DNA from: Bacillota bacterium
GTDB taxonomy: Bacteria > Bacillota > Clostridia > Peptostreptococcales > Anaerovoracaceae
Direction of reading: 5' to 3'
Length of the DNA: 15,130 bases
Assembly (NCBI GenBank): GCA_017543805.1
Contig: JAFYFK010000167.1
Coordinates: forward strand, 1-15,130
Shown here: positions 1 through 6,596 of the stretch, one piece after another
Position numbering within the stretch: the stretch's first letter is position 1
How the letters are laid out: each line of letters begins with the position of its first letter
Position numbers and translations under genes: made by a program
The notes under the pieces: model-generated
What the model saw: only the letters and a program-made list of their open reading frames with translations
Told to the model about the DNA's origin: nothing
Databases searched by the model: none

Positions 1-1
1 A

Positions 2-106
2 GCGACCGAAAACAACGCTACGATCTTTACTTCGCTGGATACCGTCCGCGTCCTGCTGGACGTCCTTGAAGAGACCACTCTTACGATTTCGACTATAGAC
101 GCATAA
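2..106 (+). CDS. carB: Carbamoyl-phosphate synthase large subunit, 3' end (partial)
   Basis: An open frame enters from the left edge and ends at TAA (104-106). Its 34 visible residues include a TSLDTVRVLLDVLEE stretch and end in TISTIDA. This resembles the last segment of the methylglyoxal-synthase-like allosteric domain of the carbamoyl-phosphate synthase large chain, which commonly ends with TSLDT followed by an amphipathic helix. The stop overlaps the pyrK start by one base (TAATG), so the two are translationally coupled. In Gram-positive pyr operons the large chain gene (pyrAB/carB) lies directly before pyrK, which supports the call. The enzyme makes carbamoyl phosphate from glutamine, bicarbonate and ATP. 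The identification rests on a short C-terminus plus gene order; the rest of the gene is outside the window. Confidence 0.6.
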   Translation, partial: ATENNATIFTSLDTVRVLLDVLEETTLTISTIDA

Positions 107-837
107 TGAAACAGGGTTTATTTACAATTAAAGAAAACAGCAGGCTTGCCGAAGGCGTCTGGAAGATGGTGCTTACAGGCGAGCCGGGAGAGATAAAGCC
201 GGGGCAGTTTATAGACATACGGCTGCCGGAAAAGTTTCTGAGACGGCCGATCTCTGTGTATGACGCAGGCCCGGATTTCGTGACGGTGATCTACAAGGTC
301 CTCGGCCACGGAACAGAGCAGATGACCGGGCTTCCGGCCGGCACAGTTCTTGATGTGCTGACAGAACTCGGAAACGGCTACGATCTGAGCAAAGCCGGCG
401 ATGCTCCGCTCCTGATAGGCGGCGGGATAGGCGTTCCGCCGATGTATATGGCGGCGAAGAAGCTGCTTGCCGCAGGTCTGCGGCCAACAGTCCTGCTGGG
501 CTTTAATTCCTCCGCGGACGCGTTCTGCATCGGAGAATTTGAATCGCTTGGCTGCGACGTGCGCGTAGCCACGGCAGACGGAAGCATCGGGACAAAAGGC
601 TTTGTCACGGACATTATCCCCGAAAACTACAGTTACTTTTACTGCTGCGGAAGGACGGCCATGCTTAAAAGCGTCTATGCGGCTGTCAAAGGCAGCGGCG
701 AATTCAGCATGGAAGAACGCATGGGCTGCGGCTTTGGTGCCTGCATGGGCTGCACCGTAAAGACCGCGGACGGATACAAGCGCGTCTGCAAGGACGGCCC
801 TGTATTTGTGAAGGAGGAGATCGTATGGGCAGATTAA
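106..837 (+). CDS. pyrK: Dihydroorotate dehydrogenase B, electron-transfer subunit
   Basis: This 243-residue protein is the iron-sulfur flavoprotein partner of class 1B dihydroorotate dehydrogenase. It passes electrons from PyrD to NAD+. Visible motifs, in order: LRRPIS (45-50), the FAD-binding Arg-x-x-Ser type motif of the ferredoxin-reductase fold; GGGIGVPPM (105-113) in the nucleotide-binding half; and four cysteines C208, C213, C216 and C228 (C-x4-C-x2-C-x11-C) that would bind the [2Fe-2S] cluster, within CGFGACMGC. The length is normal for the family. The ATG at 106 overlaps the stop of the upstream carB fragment. The 3' end overlaps pyrD by 13 bases, so production of the two subunits is probably coupled. 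No key residue looks missing. Confidence 0.95.
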   Translation: MKQGLFTIKENSRLAEGVWKMVLTGEPGEIKPGQFIDIRLPEKFLRRPISVYDAGPDFVTVIYKVLGHGTEQMTGLPAGTVLDVLTELGNGYDLSKAGDAPLLIGGGIGVPPMYMAAKKLLAAGLRPTVLLGFNSSADAFCIGEFESLGCDVRVATADGSIGTKGFVTDIIPENYSYFYCCGRTAMLKSVYAAVKGSGEFSMEERMGCGFGACMGCTVKTADGYKRVCKDGPVFVKEEIVWAD

Positions 838-1739
838 GCGTTTCGCTCTGCGGAACAGAGCTGGACAACCCCGTCATCCCCGCCTCCGGGACCTTCGGCT
901 ACGGCCGGGAATTCGCGGAAGTTTACGACCTCAACATCCTCGGCAGTTTTTCCTTTAAAGGAACGACCAAAGAAGCGCGCTTCGGAAATCCCACGCCGCG
1001 CATCGCGGAATGCAGCGGCGGCATGCTCAATTCCGTCGGGCTGCAGAACCCCGGAGTCGACGCGGTCATCGCCGAAGAGCTGCCGAACATCGCGAAGATC
1101 TTCAAAAAACCGGTCATGGCGAATGTCAGCGGGTTTTCGGTCGAAGATTATGTTTACGCCTGCGAGAGGCTCGATAAACAGCCTCAGATCGGCTGGCTGG
1201 AAGTCAACATAAGCTGCCCCAACGTGCACGGCGGCGGCATGAGCTTCGGAACGGACTGCGGCGCGGCAGCCGAGGTGACACGCGCTGTTAAGAAAGTCAC
1301 GACAAAACCTGTTATAATAAAACTGACCCCGAACGTCACCGACATCGCAAGCATCGCAAAGGCCTGCGAAGACGCCGGCGCGGACGGCATAAGCCTTATC
1401 AACACGCTGCTCGCGATGAGGATAAACCTGAATACCCGCAAGCCCCTGCTTGCAAATACCACCGGCGGCCTGTCCGGTCCCGCGGTATTTCCGGTTGCGG
1501 TGCGAATGGTATATCAGGCCGCTAAGGCGGTCTCGATCCCTGTCGTAGGCATGGGCGGTGTTTCGAGCGCGGAGGACGTGCTGGAAATGATGATGGCCGG
1601 CGCGACCGCGGTCGAAGTCGGCGCGGCAAACCTCGTCGATCCGCTCGCCTGCAAAAAGATCATCGAAGATCTCCCTGCCGCGATGGATAAGTACGGAATA
1701 GATAAAATTACAGATATTATAGGAGCTGCACATGGGTAA
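825..1739 (+). CDS. pyrD: Dihydroorotate dehydrogenase B (NAD+), catalytic subunit
   Basis: This 304-residue FMN protein oxidises dihydroorotate to orotate in the cytoplasm and hands electrons to PyrK. The class 1 signature EVNISCPN (126-133) contains C131, the catalytic base of class 1 enzymes. FMN-binding elements are visible as FKGTT (44-48), ANTTGGLSGP (210-219) and GMGG (242-245). The adjacent pyrK marks it as class 1B rather than fumarate-linked class 1A. The start is supported by AAGGAGG at 811-817, seven bases before the ATG and inside pyrK. The 3' end overlaps pyrF by 8 bases. A perfect TATAAT near 1314 lies inside this gene but has no convincing -35 partner. Confidence 0.96.
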   Translation: MGRLSVSLCGTELDNPVIPASGTFGYGREFAEVYDLNILGSFSFKGTTKEARFGNPTPRIAECSGGMLNSVGLQNPGVDAVIAEELPNIAKIFKKPVMANVSGFSVEDYVYACERLDKQPQIGWLEVNISCPNVHGGGMSFGTDCGAAAEVTRAVKKVTTKPVIIKLTPNVTDIASIAKACEDAGADGISLINTLLAMRINLNTRKPLLANTTGGLSGPAVFPVAVRMVYQAAKAVSIPVVGMGGVSSAEDVLEMMMAGATAVEVGAANLVDPLACKKIIEDLPAAMDKYGIDKITDIIGAAHG

Positions 1740-2430
1740 GGACGTAATAGTCGCGCTGGACTTTGAAAACAAGGAAAAGGCGCTGGCATTTCTGGACAGG
1801 TTCACCGGCAGAAAGCCGTTCGTAAAGATAGGCATGGAGCTGTTCTATGCCGAAGGGCCGGAAATCGTAAAGGAGATAAAGGCCCGCGGTCACAAGATCT
1901 TCCTGGATCTTAAGCTGCACGATATTCCGAACACGGTAAAGAGCGCGCTGGCAGTGCTTTCCGGGCTGGACGTGGATATCTGCAACGTCCACGCCGGCGG
2001 CACCTGCGCAATGATGAGAGCCGGTCTCGAGGGCCTTACAAGGCCCGACGGAACAAGGCCCCTGCTGATCGCCGTCACGCAGCTGACCTCTACCGACCAG
2101 GAATCCATGGAGAACGACCTCTGGATACACAAACCCATGGAAAAGGTCGTAATGCACTACGCAAAGAACGCAAAAGACAGCGGTCTTGACGGCGTCGTCT
2201 GTTCGCCAAAAGAAGCGGCGGCCGTGCACGAGGTCTGCGGAAAGGATTTTCTGACCATTACGCCGGGCATACGCTTCGCGGACAGCGCTGTCGGAGACCA
2301 GAAGCGCGTCATGACCCCCGCGGACGCAAAAGCGATCGGCTCCGATTACATAGTCGTCGGCCGTCCCATAACCCGCGCAGAAGACCCCGTCGCCGCGTAC
2401 GAACGCTGCGTCAGGGAATTTGTTGATTGA
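1732..2430 (+). CDS. pyrF: Orotidine-5'-phosphate decarboxylase
   Basis: This 232-residue TIM-barrel enzyme decarboxylates OMP to UMP, the last step of the pathway. The catalytic set is visible: D10 in VALDF, K33 in VKIGMELF, and the D-x-K-x-x-D signature as D59, K61 and D64 within LDLKLHDIPNTV. The phosphate-gripper region includes TPGIRF (177-182) and VVGRPIT (208-214). The length is typical of the short bacterial form. The ATG at 1732 lies inside the end of pyrD and is preceded by AGGAG about seven bases away. The next gene begins 11 bases after its stop. Confidence 0.96.
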   Translation: MGKDVIVALDFENKEKALAFLDRFTGRKPFVKIGMELFYAEGPEIVKEIKARGHKIFLDLKLHDIPNTVKSALAVLSGLDVDICNVHAGGTCAMMRAGLEGLTRPDGTRPLLIAVTQLTSTDQESMENDLWIHKPMEKVVMHYAKNAKDSGLDGVVCSPKEAAAVHEVCGKDFLTITPGIRFADSAVGDQKRVMTPADAKAIGSDYIVVGRPITRAEDPVAAYERCVREFVD

Positions 2431-2441
2431 AAGGAGTAATT

Positions 2442-3080
2442 ATGGATCTTTCAAGACAGATAGCAAAAGACCTGCTGAGCATCAAGGCGGTCTTCTTCCG
2501 CCCCGAAGAGCCCTTTACCTGGGCAAGCGGCATCAAGAGCCCCGTCTACTGCGACAACCGCCTGACGCTTACCGCGCCGGAAGTCCGCAATGACGTGGAA
2601 AACGGCCTGATGCAGATAGTCAGGGAAAACTATCCGGACGCCGAAGTGCTTATGGGCACATCCACCGCGGGCATTGCCCACGCGGCCATCGTCGGACATA
2701 TGATGGGACTTCCCATGGGCTACGTGCGTTCCGGCGCAAAGGATCACGGCAGGCAGAACCAGATCGAGGGAAGACTCGAGCCCGGCCAGAAGGTCGTCGT
2801 GATCGAAGACCTGATCTCCACCGGCGGCAGCGTTATCGAAGTCGTCGAAGTGCTCAGGGAAGCGGGAGCCGAAGTTCTCGGCGTCGCGTCGATCTTTACA
2901 TACGGAATGAAGAAAGGCCTGGACCGCCTTGCGGCCGCGGAGGTCAAAAACGTTTCCCTCTGCAATTTCGACGTTATAGCCGAAGTCGCGGCCGAGGAAG
3001 GCTACATCCCCGAAGAAGCCATCGCCCGCCTTATACAGTTCCGCAACAACCCCTCTGACGAAAGCTGGATCAAGAAATGA
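2442..3080 (+). CDS. pyrE: Orotate phosphoribosyltransferase
   Basis: This 212-residue enzyme transfers ribose-5-phosphate from PRPP to orotate, giving OMP. The PRPP-binding signature VVVIEDLISTGGS is at 118-130, and the flexible catalytic loop KDHGRQNQIEG is at 100-110. I chose the ATG at 2442 because AAGGAG (2431-2436) sits five bases upstream, directly after the pyrF stop. A longer reading from TTG at 2427 would add five residues (MKGVI) encoded by the ribosome binding site itself and is unlikely. The last four bases overlap pyrB (ATGA). The enzyme feeds PyrF, encoded just upstream. Confidence 0.95.
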   Translation: MDLSRQIAKDLLSIKAVFFRPEEPFTWASGIKSPVYCDNRLTLTAPEVRNDVENGLMQIVRENYPDAEVLMGTSTAGIAHAAIVGHMMGLPMGYVRSGAKDHGRQNQIEGRLEPGQKVVVIEDLISTGGSVIEVVEVLREAGAEVLGVASIFTYGMKKGLDRLAAAEVKNVSLCNFDVIAEVAAEEGYIPEEAIARLIQFRNNPSDESWIKK

Positions 3081-4156
3081 GAAGTGTAATCGATACCGTA
3101 GAACTTAGCGTAGAAGAGCTGGAAGAGCTCATATCGACCGCGCAGGACATAATCGCCCACCCGAGCAAATACGCGCATGTATGCGACGGCAAAAAGCTGG
3201 CGACGCTCTTTTTTGAGCCCTCCACCCGCACCCGCATGAGCTTTGAAGCAGCAATGTACGAGCTCGGAGGAAACGTGCTCTCCATGCCGGACGCGGCAAG
3301 CTCGTCCGTCGCAAAAGGCGAATCCGTGTCCGACACCGCAAAGGTGATGAGCTGCTACGCGGACATCATCGCCATCCGCCACCCGAAGGAAGGCGCGGCT
3401 CTGGTCGCCGCAAAGAAGGCTTCCATACCCGTCATCAACGCCGGCGACGGAGGCCACTGCCATCCGACCCAGACCCTGGCCGACCTTCTGACCATCTACC
3501 GCGAAAAAGGCCACTTCGACAATCTTACTGTCGGCATGTGCGGTGACCTTATCAACGGCCGCACCGTGCATTCGCTGATCGCGGCGCTGTCCAGATATCC
3601 GGGAGTGAAATTCGTTCTGATCTCCCCGGAGGAGCTGCGCCTGCCGCGCAACATAATCCGCCGCTACATCGACGCCAACGGCATCCCGTATAAGGAGGTC
3701 GATTCGCTGGACGAAGTGCTGCCTGAGCTCGACGCGCTCTACATGACCCGCATCCAGAAGGAGCGCTTTGACGATATGGTCTCCTACGACCGCCTCAAGG
3801 GACGCTACATCCTCAGCGAGGAAAAGATGCAGCTGGCCAAGGCTGACTGCATCGTGATGCATCCCCTGCCCCGCGTGGACGAGATCGCCGTAGAAGTCGA
3901 CGAGGATCCGCGCGCCTGCTACTTTAAACAGGTCCAGAACGGCAAGTACATGCGCATGGCGCTCATATTAAAGCTGCTGACCGAAGCCGGCGACAACCCG
4001 GTAAAGACCGGCGGCCGCCACGGAATAAAGCGCCGCTACCACTGCACCAATCCCAAGTGCATCTGCTCCGTGGAACCGGGCCTCGACCACGAGGTCATAC
4101 AGTTCCCGGACGGAACGCTGCGCTGCGCGTACTGCGACGCCAGGATTGAGGAATAG
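3077..4156 (+). CDS. pyrB: Aspartate carbamoyltransferase with C-terminal PyrI-like zinc domain
   Basis: Residues 1 to about 305 form a complete catalytic chain that condenses carbamoyl phosphate and aspartate. Visible motifs are STRTR (49-53, carbamoyl phosphate), SSVAKGES (76-83, the mobile loop that reaches into the neighbouring subunit), HPTQ (129-132) and HPLPR (262-266). At 359 residues it is about 50 longer than a plain PyrB. The extra tail carries C323-x4-C328 and C350-x2-C353 (CTNPKC and CAYC). This is the spacing of the zinc-binding domain of the regulatory chain PyrI, but without PyrI's N-terminal nucleotide-binding domain. No separate pyrI is in the window. The start overlaps the pyrE stop (ATGA) and a terminator follows 25 bases after the stop. 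The catalytic call is certain; the PyrI relationship of the tail is inferred from cysteine spacing and position. Confidence 0.95.
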   Translation: MRSVIDTVELSVEELEELISTAQDIIAHPSKYAHVCDGKKLATLFFEPSTRTRMSFEAAMYELGGNVLSMPDAASSSVAKGESVSDTAKVMSCYADIIAIRHPKEGAALVAAKKASIPVINAGDGGHCHPTQTLADLLTIYREKGHFDNLTVGMCGDLINGRTVHSLIAALSRYPGVKFVLISPEELRLPRNIIRRYIDANGIPYKEVDSLDEVLPELDALYMTRIQKERFDDMVSYDRLKGRYILSEEKMQLAKADCIVMHPLPRVDEIAVEVDEDPRACYFKQVQNGKYMRMALILKLLTEAGDNPVKTGGRHGIKRRYHCTNPKCICSVEPGLDHEVIQFPDGTLRCAYCDARIEE

Positions 4157-4181
4157 TTTCCGGAAGACCGAAACATACAGC

Positions 4182-4210
4182 AAAAAAGACGCCTTTCGAA
4201 GGCGTCTTTT
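4182..4210 (+). terminator. Intrinsic terminator of the pyr operon (bidirectional)
   Basis: GACGCCTT (4188-4195) pairs with AAGGCGTC (4199-4206), flanked by six A on the left and TTTT on the right. It follows the pyrB stop by about 25 bases. Read on the minus strand the U-tract is even better (six U), so it could also stop transcription arriving from the right, including that of the gene stump at 4396. Confidence 0.85.
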
Positions 4211-4246
4211 GTATTCTTGTACAGCGGCTGCTTTGCGGTTATTCGT

Positions 4247-4396
4247 CACTGTGACGGGGAAAGTCTGAAGTATAAGCGAAAAAGCGCCGATAATAAGAAC
4301 GGGAATAAGGCTTACCAGCCCGCCGCGCACCGCGCGTACGACCGTAAGTTGTTCCAGCTTATATACAAAACCTAATCGCTTTGTCCCCTTGTCCAT
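4247..4396 (-). pseudogene. 5' stump of a PTS-EIIC-like membrane protein gene
   Basis: A minus-strand frame starts at ATG 4396 with a good ribosome binding site (GGGGAG seven bases upstream). Its first ~50 residues look like the start of a real protein: a short basic head, then RAVRGGLVSLIPVLIIGAF followed by SLILQTFPVT. That pattern (Arg, Gly-Leu, then Ile-Pro-x-Leu-Ile-Ile-Gly-x-Phe and a proline-ending helix) is typical of the first membrane segment of lactose/cellobiose-type PTS EIIC domains and of EIIC-like sensors fused to GGDEF/EAL domains. After about residue 50 the similarity is lost. The frame then runs through the pyr terminator and backwards across pyrB to a stop at 3968, so there is no credible downstream protein. 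I read it as the remaining 5' end of a gene lost by deletion. The family call is by pattern only. Confidence 0.5.
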
Positions 4397-4416
4397 ATAA
4401 TTGCTCCCCTAAAAGT

Positions 4417-4427
4417 TGATTATCACA
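4417..4427 (-). promoter_or_regulatory. Possible extended -10 element before the EIIC-like stump
   Basis: On the minus strand TGTGATAAT (extended -10, TG-N-GATAAT) ends about 20 bases upstream of the stump's ATG. The best upstream partner is a weak TTGCCT at an 18-base spacing, next to the ATPase terminator. This is weak evidence for a surviving promoter. Confidence 0.25.
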
Positions 4428-4449
4428 GACGTTGGTATAAAAAGGCAAC

Positions 4450-4477
4450 AAAAACGCCCGCGCAATGCGGGCGTTTT
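4450..4477 (-). terminator. Intrinsic terminator of the V-type ATPase operon
   Basis: On the minus strand an 11-bp stem AAAACGCCCGC / GCGGGCGTTTT encloses a five-base loop and is followed by a run of U. It lies about 40 bases after the ntpD stop at 4518. The plus-strand face has four T, so weak bidirectional activity is possible. Confidence 0.88.
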
Positions 4478-4517
4478 ATGATTGCTTTACAGCAGGCTTT
4501 TGGCCTGGTCAATAATT

Positions 4518-5207
4518 TCAGCCTTCCCGGGCAGCCAGAGCCCTCTCGTCGCGTTCGCGGCGCTCCTGTATCGCCTGGTTGAGGATCATGTCCTTGACCT
4601 TCATCAGACGGGTGGTAGCGGAGCGCTCGTTCTCGTCGAGCTTCATCGTGATGTAACGTATCGATTCCTCAGTATTGGGGATCATTACGTACTCGAGAGC
4701 GTTTACTCTGCGGCGGGTCTTTTCGATCTCTTCCGCCATCAGCTGGCCGGCCTTTTCGATCTGAGCCAGCTTGAGCATCTTGAGGAAGACCTTGCCGAGA
4801 GCGTCGACCGCGGTATCGAGTTCACCCGATGTTGCGGCGAAACCGTAAGGATAGATGTCGCTGTCGGACTGAGTCTTGGTGTGGAAATCGTACTGGGGCA
4901 CGTTTACCGACATGACGTTCTTGAATTTCATCGTCAGCTCTACGCTCTGCTTGGGGTAGATGAGAGCCTGTTCGATGGCTTCAGAGGACATCAGTGCGGA
5001 CGCCACGGTGAACGATCCGTAAACCGTCTCCAGATCCTTTTCGACCTCATTACGGAGAGCCTTGGCCTCCTTCATGATATCGAGGAACTGCTTCATCAGC
5101 TCGTCGCGCTTATCCTTCAGGAGCTTATGGCCACGCCTTGCCGTACGAAGCTTACCCTTAAGCCGGGTCAGCTCCTGCCGGGTGGGGCTTATTGTTACAT
5201 TAGCCAT
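4518..5207 (-). CDS. ntpD: V-type ATPase subunit D (central rotor shaft)
   Basis: This 229-residue protein forms the coiled-coil shaft that turns inside the A3B3 head and, with NtpG (subunit F), links it to the membrane ring. The N-terminal segment ISPTRQELTRLKGKL, followed by LKDKRDELMKQF, is the conserved start of the subunit D family. The protein is highly charged and helical at both ends, as expected for an antiparallel coiled coil, and ends in EERRERDERALAAREG. AAGGAGG sits a few bases before the ATG at 5207. It follows ntpB by 9 bases and is the last gene of the operon. The length is normal. Confidence 0.95.
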   Translation of the reverse strand: MANVTISPTRQELTRLKGKLRTARRGHKLLKDKRDELMKQFLDIMKEAKALRNEVEKDLETVYGSFTVASALMSSEAIEQALIYPKQSVELTMKFKNVMSVNVPQYDFHTKTQSDSDIYPYGFAATSGELDTAVDALGKVFLKMLKLAQIEKAGQLMAEEIEKTRRRVNALEYVMIPNTEESIRYITMKLDENERSATTRLMKVKDMILNQAIQERRERDERALAAREG

Positions 5208-5216
5208 AGTGCCTCC

Positions 5217-6596
5217 TTATTTATCCTTGGGCCAGTATTTCTCGATGTATTCCGGCTTGATCCTCTTCAGCTCAGCCTTGGGCAGGATGCTCATGAGCTC
5301 CCAGCCGAGGTCGAGGGTCTCGAAGATGGAACGGTTCTCGTCGTATCCCTGGTTGACGTAGCGCTTCTCGAACTCGTCGGCGAACTTCGCGTAGAGGAGG
5401 TCCGTCGGGGTAAGAGCTGCTTCACCGAGGATGGACATGAGTTCCTTGTTGTCCTTACCGGTTGCATATGCCGCAAACAGCTGGTTCATGGTGTTTGCGT
5501 GGTCTTCTCTGGTCTTGCCTTCGCCTACGCCCTTATCCTTCAGACGGGACAGGGACGGAAGTACGTTGACCGGCGGATTGATGCCCATACGGTAGAGCTC
5601 ACGGGAAAGGATGATCTGACCCTCGGTGATGTATCCGGTAAGGTCGGGGATCGGGTGAGTCTTGTCGTCTTCAGGCATCGTGAGGATCGGGATCATGGTG
5701 ATGGAACCGGGGTTGCCGAGACGGCGGCCGGCTCTTTCATACATGGTCGCAAGGTCCGTATAGAGGTAGCCCGGGAAGCCGCGGCGGCCCGGAACCTCTT
5801 TCTTAGCGGCGGATACCTCACGCAGAGCTTCCGCGTAGTTGGTGATATCCGTCAGGATAACGAGTACGTGCATTCCCTTTTCGAAGGCCAGATACTCTGC
5901 AGCGGTCAGTGCCATACGCGGAGTGGAGATACGCTCTACTGCCGGGTCGTTAGCGAGGTTGCTGAAGAGAACTGTACGGTCGATAGCGCCGGTGCGGCGG
6001 AATTCGCTTACGAAGAATTCGGATTCCTCGAAGGTAATACCGATGGCGGCGAAAACTACCGCGAAGTTGGAAGCCTCGTCTCCGAGTACCTTTGCCTGAC
6101 GGGCGATCTGCGCAGCGAGGTTTGCGTGCGGAAGACCGGAACCGGAGAAGATAGGAAGCTTCTGGCCTCTTACCAGTGTGTTCATACCGTCGATGGTGGA
6201 AACACCGGTCTGAATGAACTCGTTAGGATAGTCTCTGGCTGCCGGGTTCATCGGCAGACCGTTGATGTCTCTGTATTCTTCCGGAAGGATCTCCGGGCCG
6301 CCGTCGATGGGCTGGCCCATGCCGTTGAATACGCGGCCGAGCATGTCTCCGGAAACGCCGAGCTGAAGCGGGTGGCCGAGGAAGCGTACCTTCGCGTTAG
6401 CAAGGTTGATTCCTGCAGCGGCTTCGAAGAGCTGTACGACTGCAACGTCGCCGTTGACTTCGAGGACCTTACCGCGGCGGACAGTACCGTCGTGGAGCTC
6501 GACTTCTACCAGTTCGTCGTAGGTTACGCCTTCGACCTGGTGTACCATCATCAGAGGGCTGACGATCTCTTCTACTGTTCTATATTCCTTAATCAT
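5217..6596 (-). CDS. ntpB: V-type ATPase subunit B (non-catalytic nucleotide-site subunit)
   Basis: This 459-residue subunit alternates with the catalytic A subunit in the hexameric head. It has the family fold but a degenerate P-loop, GSGLPH (152-157), instead of GxxxxGKT, which marks it as non-catalytic subunit B. Other recognisable stretches are ERISTPRMALTAAEYLAFEK and RGFPGYLYTDLATMYERAGR, the latter with the arginine-rich region that faces the catalytic interface. The ATG at 6596 shares one base with the TGA of ntpA (TGATG), so the two are probably coupled one-to-one, matching the 3:3 stoichiometry. The length is normal. Confidence 0.97.
   Translation of the reverse strand: MIKEYRTVEEIVSPLMMVHQVEGVTYDELVEVELHDGTVRRGKVLEVNGDVAVVQLFEAAAGINLANAKVRFLGHPLQLGVSGDMLGRVFNGMGQPIDGGPEILPEEYRDINGLPMNPAARDYPNEFIQTGVSTIDGMNTLVRGQKLPIFSGSGLPHANLAAQIARQAKVLGDEASNFAVVFAAIGITFEESEFFVSEFRRTGAIDRTVLFSNLANDPAVERISTPRMALTAAEYLAFEKGMHVLVILTDITNYAEALREVSAAKKEVPGRRGFPGYLYTDLATMYERAGRRLGNPGSITMIPILTMPEDDKTHPIPDLTGYITEGQIILSRELYRMGINPPVNVLPSLSRLKDKGVGEGKTREDHANTMNQLFAAYATGKDNKELMSILGEAALTPTDLLYAKFADEFEKRYVNQGYDENRSIFETLDLGWELMSILPKAELKRIKPEYIEKYWPKDK

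Noticed and set aside
1308..1322. Perfect TATAAT inside pyrD, possible internal promoter
   Set aside because: No -35-like hexamer at 16-18 bases upstream; the bases encode the conserved VIIKL strand of PyrD, which accounts for them.
834..1835. A 333-codon minus-strand frame opposite pyrD
   Set aside because: Shadow of pyrD and the start of pyrF; it runs through both genes without respecting their borders and shows no family motif.
2427..2441. Earlier TTG start for pyrE adding five residues
   Set aside because: The added codons are the ribosome binding site AAGGAG itself; the ATG at 2442 is correctly spaced from it and gives the normal N-terminus.
3002..3862. A 286-codon minus-strand frame opposite pyrE/pyrB
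   Set aside because: Covers the ends of two certain genes antisense, with no ribosome binding site or recognisable motif.
4157..4517. CRISPR array, riboswitch or insertion sequence in the convergent intergenic region
   Set aside because: Only two terminators and the EIIC-like stump are visible; there are no spaced direct repeats, terminal inverted repeats or recognised aptamer motifs.
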